NCBI RefSeq assembly: GCF_003001995.1
Contig: NZ_PVNB01000032.1
Coordinates: 1-43,506 of the forward strand
Reading direction: 5' to 3'
DNA length: 43,506 bases
From: Orenia metallireducens
GTDB lineage: Bacteria > Bacillota > Halanaerobiia > Halobacteroidales > Halobacteroidaceae
Part shown: in pieces, positions 26,565-35,630 of the stretch
How positions within the stretch are numbered: the first letter of the stretch is position 1
Layout: every line of letters starts with the position of its first letter
The notes under the pieces: generated by a model
Told to the model about the DNA's origin: nothing
The model's database searches: none
Seen by the model: only the letters and a program-made list of their open reading frames with translations
Made by a program: the position numbers and the translations under genes

Positions 26565-28235
26565 TTAATCTCTACTTAATACCAATACTCTCTTCCCTTG
26601 AAAAGCTAATCCTATCTCTAAAATCTCTGTTATCCCTTCTTCCATTAAGTTACTCCTATAATTTCTATCTTTAATCTGTTCTAATGCTTGTTTAGCTCCC
26701 TCTTCCAAGCTATCACTATTACCTACCTTCTTAAATTCCATCACAATCCCTAATTGCTCCTTATTATTAGGAATTAACATCACATCATACCTTCCATATC
26801 CACTCTCACGATTAGATTTAACTTGGTACTCTCCCCGTAGATTTACCATTAAACCTAAGACAAAGGCATGATAAAAGTTCTCCGAATTACCTCTTCCAAT
26901 ATCAAAGTAACTAAATGAAGATTCTACTATCTCTTTAAAAATCTTAGTAAAGGTCTCTATATCACCTTCAGTCAGACTTTTTAGCATCCATTCTAACTCT
27001 TCATTTCTTAGATTTTCTTTAAACCAATCCAAAATAATACTACGATAAATATATTCGACTTCTATATTAGGAATCTCTAATTCACAATATAGATGACCTA
27101 ATTTTCTCTCCTGTTTGCTGGCTTTTAAATACCCACTTAATAATAGAAAGCTCCAAATAGTGTTATTACTCTTCTCTAAATCTGAAAAAATAATGTTATC
27201 ATCAATCTCTTTTTTAACACTACTTCCTTCTAACAAATGTTCTAAATCTTTCTTTACACCACTACCTGATTCAGTAATCAGCCTTTTAATTAATTCATTA
27301 CCACTAGTATTCGCCCAGTAAGGTCTGAGTTCTCCTTGTTGGTAAATACAGTTTATTATTGACCAAGGGTTATAAACAATCTTCTCTCCAAACTTATAGC
27401 CATTATACCAAGATTTAATCTCTTCTACTTTATAAGTAAGGTTATAATAATCAAATATCTCCTCCACTTCTTCTTCTAATAGACCAAAATAAGAGTCATA
27501 AGGTATATCTAATAGGGTACTTACTAATAAGTTATTCAAACCAGAAAAGATACTTTCTTTAGCTACTCTTAAAATACCTGTTAAGACCCCTTTGTTTAGG
27601 TTAGGATTATCCTTTAGTCCTCCACTTAGTATATTACGCATAAAGCTCATTACTTCCTGATAAAAACCTTTTAAATACCCTTGCTGAATTGGCTGGTCAT
27701 ATTCATCAATTAAAATTATAGTCTTTTCTTGATGATAATTAGCCAGATACTCAGAAAGATTCCTTAAAGCGTCTTCATAAAAAGGCAATTCAGCTTTTAA
27801 AGATATAATTTCATGAAACTGCTCCTTATCATACTTATCTAAAAGGTCACTATCTAGTAAATATCTATGTCTTTTATACTCTCTAGCTACAACTTGCTTT
27901 AACTTGATATAGGTTCTCTCCCAAGTCTCCTCTTTGATATCCTTAAATGTAATCATAATTATAGGGTATTTCCCCTGTTCTTGTAAATATTCTTCTCCTG
28001 CTTGCTGTATACTTAGTTCTTCAAACAAACTACTATTATCAAGTTCACCTTTTTCAAAAAAATAACTTAACATGGAAAGATTCAAAGTCTTTCCAAATCG
28101 TCGAGGTCTAGGTAATAAAATTACTTTTGAACCATCATCTATGATATCTTTAATAAGCAAACTCTTATCAACATAATAATAGTCATTCTCTATTATCTCT
28201 TTAAAATCACTCACACCTATCGGTAATTTATGCAT
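26565..28235 (-). CDS. AAA-ATPase-like / PD-(D/E)XK nuclease-like protein
   Basis: 556 aa from the ATG at 28233-28235 (AGGGGTGA upstream; a GTG nine bases earlier is less likely). The N-terminus MHKLPIGVSDFKEII...YYVDKSLLI, Walker A-like RPRRFGKTLN (~44-53) and ILIDEYDQPI (Walker B, ~176-185) define the AAA-ATPase-like family (PF09820). The C-terminus YGRYDVMLIPN...GIVMEFKKVG carries the D and E-x-K of a PD-(D/E)XK domain (PF08011). These large paralogous families are common in anaerobes; a cargo, defence or toxin role has been suggested for relatives but is not known here. Confidence 0.85.
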   Translation of the reverse strand: MHKLPIGVSDFKEIIENDYYYVDKSLLIKDIIDDGSKVILLPRPRRFGKTLNLSMLSYFFEKGELDNSSLFEELSIQQAGEEYLQEQGKYPIIMITFKDIKEETWERTYIKLKQVVAREYKRHRYLLDSDLLDKYDKEQFHEIISLKAELPFYEDALRNLSEYLANYHQEKTIILIDEYDQPIQQGYLKGFYQEVMSFMRNILSGGLKDNPNLNKGVLTGILRVAKESIFSGLNNLLVSTLLDIPYDSYFGLLEEEVEEIFDYYNLTYKVEEIKSWYNGYKFGEKIVYNPWSIINCIYQQGELRPYWANTSGNELIKRLITESGSGVKKDLEHLLEGSSVKKEIDDNIIFSDLEKSNNTIWSFLLLSGYLKASKQERKLGHLYCELEIPNIEVEYIYRSIILDWFKENLRNEELEWMLKSLTEGDIETFTKIFKEIVESSFSYFDIGRGNSENFYHAFVLGLMVNLRGEYQVKSNRESGYGRYDVMLIPNNKEQLGIVMEFKKVGNSDSLEEGAKQALEQIKDRNYRSNLMEEGITEILEIGLAFQGKRVLVLSRD

Positions 28236-28244
28236 AATTTTCAC

Positions 28245-28917
28245 CCCTACCCATTAATCTTAAACTTATTCTATAACCTACTTTGAATAATTAATCAAAG
28301 AACAAAAATAACCTTTTGTTATTTTCCTCTTTCTTAAATTAATCATCTGCTAATTTAAGTTAGAAATCAAATTATAATTTTCTCTTCTTATCTTATCCCT
28401 ATTACTTAAATTATACCTAATTTTGAGTGTATATCAAGTTAATCAATCTAGCAATAAGAAAATATCAAATTCTGCGTTTTTGTTTTTTGCTTTTAATATG
28501 ATTACATTCGTAATCAAAAATAGAAAAAAATGATTACATCTGTAATCATACTGAATTTAGATAGTAAATAAGTATTTTTATTGTAGATATCCACTCAGAT
28601 TGCTTACTGTTAAATTTGTATAAGTTAATTTAATTAATCTAGCTAAATTTAGTACCAATGGCTATTAATCAGTTATTCTTTACTAATCACTGTAAATCAG
28701 AAAAACCTTCTGTTAAAATAACAGAAGGTTAATCATATCTATTTAAATACTTTTATTTTTGATTACATTTGTAATCATATATGGAGATTTTAATCCCCTT
28801 CAAGACTATTTTTATGAGTTTCCTACTTTTTGATTACGCTTGTAATCGTAATAATTTATATTCTAAATTCTATTGGAATAATTTATTTAGCTTTAGGTTA
28901 TTTATGGGATGTCCTGA
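28245..28917. other. Intergenic region with GATTAC palindromes
   Basis: No gene seen. It contains four GATTAC-N4-GTAATC palindromes (28500, 28532, 28761, 28832) and a minus-strand terminator (28701-28730) in otherwise AT-rich DNA. Confidence 0.6.
28701..28730 (-). terminator. Rho-independent terminator
   Basis: AACCTTCTGTT and AACAGAAGGTT pair perfectly around a 5-nt loop, with a T run on the minus strand. It stands downstream of the small gene fragment at 28956. Confidence 0.75.
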
Positions 28918-28955
28918 TTTTTATTTTAGTCTAATATATTAGACTAAAATAAAAA
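28918..28955. repeat. 38-bp perfect palindrome
   Basis: Arms TTTTTATTTTAGTCTAATA and its complement meet without a loop, directly after the stop of the fragment at 28956. A diverged copy lies at 31083-31120. It could work as a bidirectional terminator. Confidence 0.7.
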
Positions 28956-29290
28956 CTAAGCTTCAATCTGAAATTGATAATTATCTATAAAAAACCAAGC
29001 CTCTTGACCTTCTCTTAATGAATGATAAACATCCATAATTAATAAATCCATTAATTTACTCTTAAACTGTTCATCTTGTAAGACTTTACCGTAAAAATTC
29101 TGATTCTTACTATATGAATCGACGACATTATCATCAAATATCTTCTCAAAAGCTAAACTGAAATCATCTAAGATATTAACCTTAGCTTTCTCTTTTAAGT
29201 CTTCATTCTTCTTCAAGCCACTTCTAATCTGGTCTATTGCTATCTTTTCAGCTTCACTGAAATTAGTCTGGAATCTTTGATTTATTTTCT
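28956..29290 (-). pseudogene. Fragment resembling the C-terminus of a type I restriction R subunit
   Basis: An in-frame stretch from ~29290 reads KINQRFQTNFSEAEKIAIDQ, then KKNEDLKEKAKVNILDDFSL and DSYSKNQNFYGKVLQDEQFK, with a stop at 28956. The last 60 residues (FYGKVLQDEQFKSKLMDLL, then a helix) resemble the helical C-terminus of HsdR. Upstream the frame closes inside the GATTAC palindrome at 29293, so the piece is bounded by that repeat. A TTG at 29214-29216 would allow an 86-aa product. Family assignment is tentative. Confidence 0.4.
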
Positions 29291-29308
29291 GTGATTACAC
29301 TCGTAATC

Positions 29309-30200
29309 TTAATATAATTCTCAACAATAAGGAACTTTCTTCAAAAGCTCAACATTGAGCTTATTCTATCTAAAATCAACCTCTTCAAAATCCATAAAAA
29401 TGACTACAAATCAAGCTTTTATTACTATATCAGTTAAATCAAAACTACTCTCTACTACAAATTAACAACCTAAAAATATACAAGTTTAATTATGATTACT
29501 TTTGTAATCATAAGTTATATATATTTAATAAATCAGAGCTATTTTTGACCTGAATTTTACTATTAGATTACAAATGTAATCAATATCTTGGCAATTAATA
29601 ATCAATCACTAATTAATCTTATACTATCTTAGCTACTAGTTAATAATCAGTTGAATATTGAAATAACAATCGATTGATAATTAATCTATTACTATTGGCT
29701 AGTTGTATACTTATAACTCTAGCATGAATTCTTAATAATTTTCCTACCGATAAACTCTAAGCTAAAGATAAAATTATCTCTATTTTTATTCAAAAGCCCA
29801 AAAATACGTCATATAACCTCTAAAACTATCTTTTAATGTTTTATACCATAACAAGTATAAATATCCTTTATACCCAGCCACAGAGCCTCTCAAGCATGTT
29901 TCTAACTTGACAATAACCCCAAATATCAAATTAACCTCTTAAAATTAATATTTTGCTGAGATTATCTTATTACCTAGAATTAGATTCTTGACTTTAAATA
30001 TAATTCAACTTCAATAAGCTAATCTTCTGTATCACTCATAATCTGTTTACTTAACTGCTTCTTTTTTAATCTTGTAGAATATTAATCACACTAAACTCAA
30101 TTACTATTACTGGGAAAGTAAGCGATATTATATGATAAATATCTAATTTACCTTTATCTATTGCATCTTTCTTATAAGCATTATAATTTCAATTCAGAAA
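29309..30200. other. AT-rich non-coding region
   Basis: No credible gene. It holds GATTAC palindromes at 29494 and 29566 and many short TTAATCA/TGATTAA runs. From about 30165 it shows weak similarity to the initiator gene. Confidence 0.5.
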
Positions 30201-30407
30201 AAGCGACTTTCCCCTATTGTCTTTAAGAGGGTTTGTATTCTCTGTAGTAGTCTCTGTAATGGAACGTGACGTTTTGACAACATCGACCTTGTCATTTTGA
30301 CATCATCTTATAGTGACAAGGGTTTGCAGTGGTTTTTTGACTGTTTTTTAGCCAATTTAATCAATTTTTAGGATTACATGTTGTCATTTTGCCAACATTA
30401 ATTTTTA
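30201..30407 (-). repeat. Duplicated segment of the replication-initiator gene, copy A
   Basis: About 205 bp nearly identical to 32191-32399. Part of it (30201-30300) is clearly homologous to the initiator coding sequence at 37400-37510: the minus strand still reads QNDKVDVVKTSRSITETTTE. It lacks an open frame across its length. It begins in the last codons of the 167-aa gene. Confidence 0.85.
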
Positions 30408-30901
30408 CTTTTATTGATTGGAAAGGGAATTACATTATCTTTATGCTTTAACTTATCTTTACTTCCTAATTGACTGTTACCCATATTGTCCAACATATAA
30501 TCAAATAGAGTCTCTTGATCTGCATTCTCTAAAATATCGACTGGAATTTCAAAATCAAAGCTTGCTATCTCAGTAAACCTATCTGAAAATATTATGCTAT
30601 GCAACTCTAATTCCTTCTTACTTAAAATTTGAAATAGATCTTCTTCTTTTTCTACTTCCATAATCTCCATCTTATCCTTTAAACTATGATAAGCTCTTCT
30701 TTGAATATCAGATAATCTTTCCTTAATATTCTCTTCTATAACAGTAGTGAGAAAGTCTCTTGCTCTCACCAATTCTTCTATACTCCAATCTCCTTCTATT
30801 ATATCTGAAGGCATTGTCTCACCTTTATTAATACAATGAGCTATTACCTTCTCGCACTTTAAATTTCTATCTGTTAAATTAATTTCAATACTATTATTCA
30901 A
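30398..30901 (-). CDS. Hypothetical protein, 167 aa
   Basis: Not recognised. It starts with TTG (30899-30901) behind AGGGGGT, is acidic and helix-rich (DWSIEELVRARDFLTTVIEENIKERLSD, ~39-66), and ends in a basic tail (KDKLKHKDNVIPFPINKSKN) that runs into repeat copy A, so the original 3' end may have been replaced. No membrane segment or signal peptide. Confidence 0.6.
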   Translation of the reverse strand: MNNSIEINLTDRNLKCEKVIAHCINKGETMPSDIIEGDWSIEELVRARDFLTTVIEENIKERLSDIQRRAYHSLKDKMEIMEVEKEEDLFQILSKKELELHSIIFSDRFTEIASFDFEIPVDILENADQETLFDYMLDNMGNSQLGSKDKLKHKDNVIPFPINKSKN

Positions 30902-32190
30902 CTATACGACCCCCTATTTATCAACCAATTCCCACCATATCTAAATTTTTATTAATTTATCACACTGTGATTCCTTAAGGTTTATTATTCTAATCCAGAT
31001 AATCTTCATAGCTTTCTGAAATATACCTTATTCAAAATATCCCATTATATTCAAAGTCTTTAAATTTAAATCAAAAGCCCAATTTTTATTTTGGTCGTAT
31101 AAGGTAGACTAAAATAAAAACTGCGCCTCAATATTGAAGAAAAGAATCTTTATAAATAACAAATTAAATGATCTTAAGCTCTAAAACTATATTATATAAA
31201 TTTATCTCCCAATTAAAAATATCCTTTTATTTCTTAGTATGATTACACCTGTAATCATACTTTGATAACTCAATTATTAACTGATAAATAAAATAATAAT
31301 CAATTAACTCATTAATTGCTAATCTAATTACTAATGTTCTCACATCATATAATTTTAAAGAAAATCAGTGTAAATATCATAATACTATTTATTCATACTA
31401 TCTTAGCTGGCACATATATCAAATAAGTAGCTATCGGTTCTAGACTTCAAGTATATTATTCTAATCCAGATTACTCACACTAGAAACCCAATGTAGTATC
31501 CTTAATATCTATTTCTACTGTTACCCTATCATTTCTTATAACCCCTACAATATTAGTCTGTTAATCTATCATTTAAGAACTTATATTTTATTAAAGAGCT
31601 GAGCACAACATAACGTTTTGACAACACCCCATAGTATCAAGGGGTTATAGGTGGTTTTGAGGTATTATCTTAAATTCTAGTTTTTAATCGCTACAATGTT
31701 AACTATTTTCTTAAAATAAGTCTTTAGCTTAACTGAGAACTTATCTTTTAAAAAGTTATAGTTTAAATTTATTGCTATCTTCTCAACAGACTATCAACTC
31801 TAAGATTTATAAATTTTAAGCCTTAGCTGATATATTGACAAAGTTAGTATATTCCTGTCATAGTTAATGGTTGCAGAAACACCTCTTTAAGAAGCTTATC
31901 TTCTTGGTTAATGGTTTTATACCAAAAGAGGGATCAGAACAATTTAAGGTACATTCTTGTCTTTTTGAGGGGTATCTATATACCATAATAAGAATGTAAT
32001 AATATAATTGTAAGACAAAATTGCAATTACTCTGAAACAAACTGTCTAACTTAACTGCTGATCTTATCTCTTAAATTGAAGATAAATAGCACTTTATTAT
32101 AACTGGGAAATGAAGCTTGTCTTATATAAGCAGATAATTTAATTTATCAACTCTATCTTTCGTATAAGAAATAAACTCACTATTAAGCAA
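30902..32190. other. Long non-coding region
   Basis: No gene seen. It contains the diverged 38-bp palindrome (31083-31120), the last GATTAC palindrome (31241-31256) and a short initiator-gene fragment at about 31604-31665 (minus strand, matching TATGGGATGTTGTCAAAA of the gene). Another inverted repeat, AAGAAGCTTATCTTCTT, lies near 31890-31910. Confidence 0.55.
31083..31120. repeat. Diverged copy of the 38-bp palindrome
   Basis: TTTTTATTTTGGTC...GACTAAAATAAAAA keeps the arms of the perfect palindrome at 28918-28955; the centre has changed. The following bases (ACTgcGCcTCAAT) also resemble the end of the restriction-like fragment, so a longer unit was duplicated. Confidence 0.65.
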
Positions 32191-32399
32191 AAGCGAAGTT
32201 TCCCCTATTGTCTTTAAAAGGGTTTGTATTCTCTGTAGTAGTCTCTGTAATGGAACGTGACGTTTTGACAACATCGACCTTGTCATTTTGACATCATCTT
32301 ATAGTGACAAGGGTTTGCAGTGGTTTTTTGACTGTTTTTTAGCCAATTTAATCAATTTTTAGGTCTGCATGTTGTCATTTTGACAACATTGATTTTTAT
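32191..32399 (-). repeat. Duplicated segment of the replication-initiator gene, copy B
   Basis: Near-identical to copy A (30201-30407) over ~200 bp and in the same orientation. It lies directly downstream of the protease gene, as copy A lies downstream of the 167-aa gene. It ends in the palindrome ATGTTGTCA-TTT-TGACAACAT-like sequence. Confidence 0.85.
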
Positions 32400-32409
32400 T
32401 CTTATAGAT

Positions 32410-32442
32410 AAAAAACCATCAACAGATTTTATCTGCTAATGG
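32410..32442 (-). terminator. Terminator of the first protease gene
   Basis: Minus strand: CCATTAGCAGAT pairs with ATCTGTTGATGG, followed by TTTTTT (32410-32415), about 60 nt after the protease stop. Confidence 0.8.
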
Positions 32443-32499
32443 CTTAAAATTAAATTTATATAGTCCTCACAGTCTATATATTAAAATATAGCTTCTAGA

Positions 32500-34821
32500 C
32501 TATATATAGTCCTTTTCAAGTGGACTTAACTCAATATTACCACTATCATATTCACCTAGATAATCACCTAAATCAATAGTTCCATTATCATTAATATCTA
32601 ACCAAGCAAAGATAGAGTAATCATTAGTAGCAATTGTTTCAGTAATAGCAAACTCACCTTTATCTGATAAGTTAGTAGGATGATCTACAGTTACATTATA
32701 TTCTTCACTTAAACGCTCTACCTTATCTCCTTGACGTTTACCTACAAATACTATTATATCTTCAACGGATTTTTCACTTAGGATATGATAAGCATTAGGT
32801 AATCCATAACCTGTATATTCATCCCAACCTTCAGTATTTAAATCAAAGCTATATTTCTTTAACTCCGCTTTAACTTGATCAGGGCTATAACTTGGATGTT
32901 TACCCAATACTAAAGCTGATAACCCTGCAATAATTGGAGACGCTTGTGAAGTCCCCTCTAAACTGTAATCTTCTCCATCGTTCCACGTAGAAACTATTCC
33001 AAAGGCAGGGGCTACAAAATCTAATCCTTCCCCCCAATGGGACATATTAAGCTTAGTTAAGTCAATAGTAACTCCACCTACTCCTAAAGTCTCTGGATAA
33101 CCAGCAGGGAAATCTAAAGAACTTGCTGAACTATTTCCACTACTAGCAGTAGTAACAATATTATGTGTATAGGTGTCTTGAATTGCGTCTTTTAAATGTT
33201 CGGTATCTAAAAGTCCTATACTGATATTAACAATATTCACATTTTGCAAAATAGCTTCTCTAATTGCTTGAACTACAATTGGCCCTCCTGTTAACCCATT
33301 ATCACTAACCTTTAACGGCATTATCTCTACATTAGGAGCTATTCCGATTACTCCATTATCACCACGTTCTGCTCCAATTAATCCTGCTACATGTGTGCCG
33401 TGTCCATTATTATCCTCCCAGTTATTAGGATCATATTCTAAAGTATCAGCGTCAGTAACATAATTTTTTCCTTCTATTAATCTGTCAACTAGTTGTGGAT
33501 GATCTATATCTACTCCGCTATCAATTACAGCTACTTTTACAGGAGCTAATCCTTCAATTAAGCTTGGATTATATTCATAGACCAAATTTAATCCAGTGGC
33601 CACATGATGCCAGAGGTATCCATTTAATAACCTGTTAGTCATTGCATCAGGGAAATATGGATTATAATCATATCCATTAATATCATCCCAAGTATGTTTA
33701 GGAACATGTAATGAAACCATTCCACTAGCAGTAATTAGCTTTTCTACTTCTATATTTAATGATACATTTTCGCTTTTACCATCTACATAATTAACAGTTA
33801 AAGTAATAGTATCTTGGCAAGGATGATCTGGCGCTGTATAAACTTCATTATTAATTTTTCCATATTCAGCAGTTAATTTTGTGTCTGTTACAAATTCATT
33901 ATCAATATTTGTAACATTTAAATTCAAGTTTTGGCCACTAACTAATTTACCACTATCAGCAGTTAAGGAAGCTCTATTTATAATATTGATTTCTATACTA
34001 CCTGCTTTGCTAGTATAATCTCCTATTACTTTAACACTAATAGTATCTATCCCAGTGCTGTTAGGTGCTTTATAAGCTACTTCTTGCCCCTCTCCTGTGA
34101 TTGTACCATTACTACTATTCCATTCAATAGAATTAATATTTTGATTACTATCAACACTTACAATTAACTTAGCTTCTTCACTAACAAATAAATAATTATT
34201 ACTATCACCAAGGTTAATATTCATATATGGCGCTTTAATACTTACATCAATACTTTCACTTTCCTCATTACCATCACTATCTTTAACAGTTAAGGTGATA
34301 ATGTCATTAACTTCTGTACTAGGAGCTATATAGGTTACTTCCTTACCGCTCCCTTCAATATTTCCTTGCTCTGCCGTCCAGCTAATCTCACTTGCCTCTC
34401 CTAAATCAGCAGTTAAGGTAGTCTTTTCTTCTGTCATCAAATTATTTTTAGCAATATTTAATGACCTAATCAATTTATCAATGATTTTAATTTGAAAACT
34501 TGTACTTACAGTTTCTTTCCCGTCATTCACCAATAAACTAACATTATCCACTCCTGCAGTACTAGGGGCAGTATAGGTTACACTTTTACCATTACCTTCA
34601 ATACTACCTTGATTAGCATTCCATTTAAAGGTTAACGCATCTCCATCCTTATCAACAGCTTCTACAGTTATTTTTTTACTTTCACCTACTGCTAACTCAC
34701 TAAAATCAGTTAATGATTTAATAGCTGGTTTATGGTTGCTCTCAGATGATGAACTTCCACCACCACAACCTGTTGCTATAATTGCAATCATCAAAATTAA
34801 TAATATAAGTATCTTTCTCAT
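32500..34821 (-). CDS. Subtilisin-family (S8) serine protease lipoprotein with Ig-like repeats, 773 aa
   Basis: A secreted, lipid-anchored protease. The signal sequence MRKILILLILMIAIIATGC ends in a lipobox with Cys19. Residues ~30-365 hold four Ig/PKD-like repeats, each with a variant of 'EGNGKSVTYTAPST-x-x-x-D'. The S8 catalytic domain follows: Asp in VAVIDSGVDIDHP (~434), His in NNGHGTHVAGLIG (~474), Ser in EGTSQASPIIAG (~624). The C-terminus has a calcium-loop-like DINDNGTIDLGDYLGEY. The substrate is unknown. A paralogue lies at 40438. It has its own terminator; no operon partner. Confidence 0.92.
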   Translation of the reverse strand: MRKILILLILMIAIIATGCGGGSSSSESNHKPAIKSLTDFSELAVGESKKITVEAVDKDGDALTFKWNANQGSIEGNGKSVTYTAPSTAGVDNVSLLVNDGKETVSTSFQIKIIDKLIRSLNIAKNNLMTEEKTTLTADLGEASEISWTAEQGNIEGSGKEVTYIAPSTEVNDIITLTVKDSDGNEESESIDVSIKAPYMNINLGDSNNYLFVSEEAKLIVSVDSNQNINSIEWNSSNGTITGEGQEVAYKAPNSTGIDTISVKVIGDYTSKAGSIEINIINRASLTADSGKLVSGQNLNLNVTNIDNEFVTDTKLTAEYGKINNEVYTAPDHPCQDTITLTVNYVDGKSENVSLNIEVEKLITASGMVSLHVPKHTWDDINGYDYNPYFPDAMTNRLLNGYLWHHVATGLNLVYEYNPSLIEGLAPVKVAVIDSGVDIDHPQLVDRLIEGKNYVTDADTLEYDPNNWEDNNGHGTHVAGLIGAERGDNGVIGIAPNVEIMPLKVSDNGLTGGPIVVQAIREAILQNVNIVNISIGLLDTEHLKDAIQDTYTHNIVTTASSGNSSASSLDFPAGYPETLGVGGVTIDLTKLNMSHWGEGLDFVAPAFGIVSTWNDGEDYSLEGTSQASPIIAGLSALVLGKHPSYSPDQVKAELKKYSFDLNTEGWDEYTGYGLPNAYHILSEKSVEDIIVFVGKRQGDKVERLSEEYNVTVDHPTNLSDKGEFAITETIATNDYSIFAWLDINDNGTIDLGDYLGEYDSGNIELSPLEKDYI

Positions 34822-34859
34822 AATTTCCTCCCATAAAATATTTCCTTGTATAAATTTAA

Positions 34860-35045
34860 CTATAAATTCAAAAACACCTTTATTTTTTTAATTATATCAG
34901 TACTTAGGATTTGATTATCTAATTACTAATCAATTAATCTAATAACCAGTTGTTAATAAAGTTATTATTTCTTAAACATATATTCTAAAGCCAATACCCC
35001 TATTAAGAGTATTCAATAAACTTATAAAGTAATTTAATCTTAGCA
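34860..35045. other. AT-rich upstream region of the first protease
   Basis: No gene; presumably holds the protease promoter. AT-rich repeats of TTAATC/GATTAA type are seen. Confidence 0.4.
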
Positions 35046-35358
35046 GGTAATTGATCAAAACTTTATTGCTCTTATTGAGAAAGAAGCGTTATATACTTAT
35101 GCTTATTATTACACTCAAAATTATCAAACAGACAAACAGATAATAGTTAAAATTGAATATTTAAAAGAAGGAAGAGCCTGCCAAGAACCAATCACACCTC
35201 AAAAGATAAAAGCAATCAGCACTAATATACAAGCAAATATGAAAGAAATGCAGAAACTATCTATAGATACAGATAAAAATCAACCTCTACCAATAGATAA
35301 GTTTAGTAAGTGTGAGGGGAACGCTTGCTATACTATAAAGAGTTATGCCAAATGGTAG
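35046..35358 (+). pseudogene. C-terminal remnant of a RecB/Cas4-like PD-(D/E)XK exonuclease
   Basis: Plus-strand frame reads DQNFIALIEKEALYTYAYYY, then IIVKIEYLKEGRACQEPITP, ending KCEGNACYTIKSYAKW and a stop. A 'Q-x-x-x-YA-x-x-Y' helix followed by 'V-x-x-x-EYL-x-x-G' and a terminal cysteine pair is the pattern of the last part of RecB-type nucleases. A stop closes the frame upstream and there is no start, so it is a relic, and one of few plus-strand coding pieces in the element. From 35359 to 35630 nothing more is seen except a possible weak hairpin. Confidence 0.5.
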
Positions 35359-35630
35359 AAAGCAAGCATCAAATAAGAGATATTGTCAATACTAAATAAT
35401 AAAAAAAGAGCCTAATAGATATTAAGCTGAATTCACCTTGATATCTGTAGTTTTACTTTCTCTTTAGTACAGTGTTATACCAACAATTAACCTGTCCTGT
35501 TTATATATGATTATAAATATTATCAATCTTGTTATGAAGACAGTATTATTCATAATTTTATACTTATTTTCAATAAAATTTATAATTATTTTATAAGATA
35601 TTTTAACAAATGATCTTCCTAATAGTAATA

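Larger units (their letters stand above)
28500..31256. repeat. Family of eight GATTAC-N4-GTAATC palindromes
   Basis: Perfect 6-bp arms with a variable 4-bp centre occur at 28500-28515, 28532-28547, 28761-28776, 28832-28847, 29293-29308, 29494-29509, 29566-29581 and 31241-31256. Several are extended by ATGATTAC...GTAATCAT. None was noticed elsewhere in the window. The arms are constant and the centres vary, as for a dimeric DNA-binding protein's sites. Possible roles are a partition site, origin iterons or operators. Confidence 0.85.

Noticed and set aside
30361-32399. TTGTCA-TTT-TGACAA palindromes as iterons
   Set aside because: They arise from the repeated QNDK codons (CAAAATGACAA) of the initiator gene copies, so coding origin explains them sufficiently.
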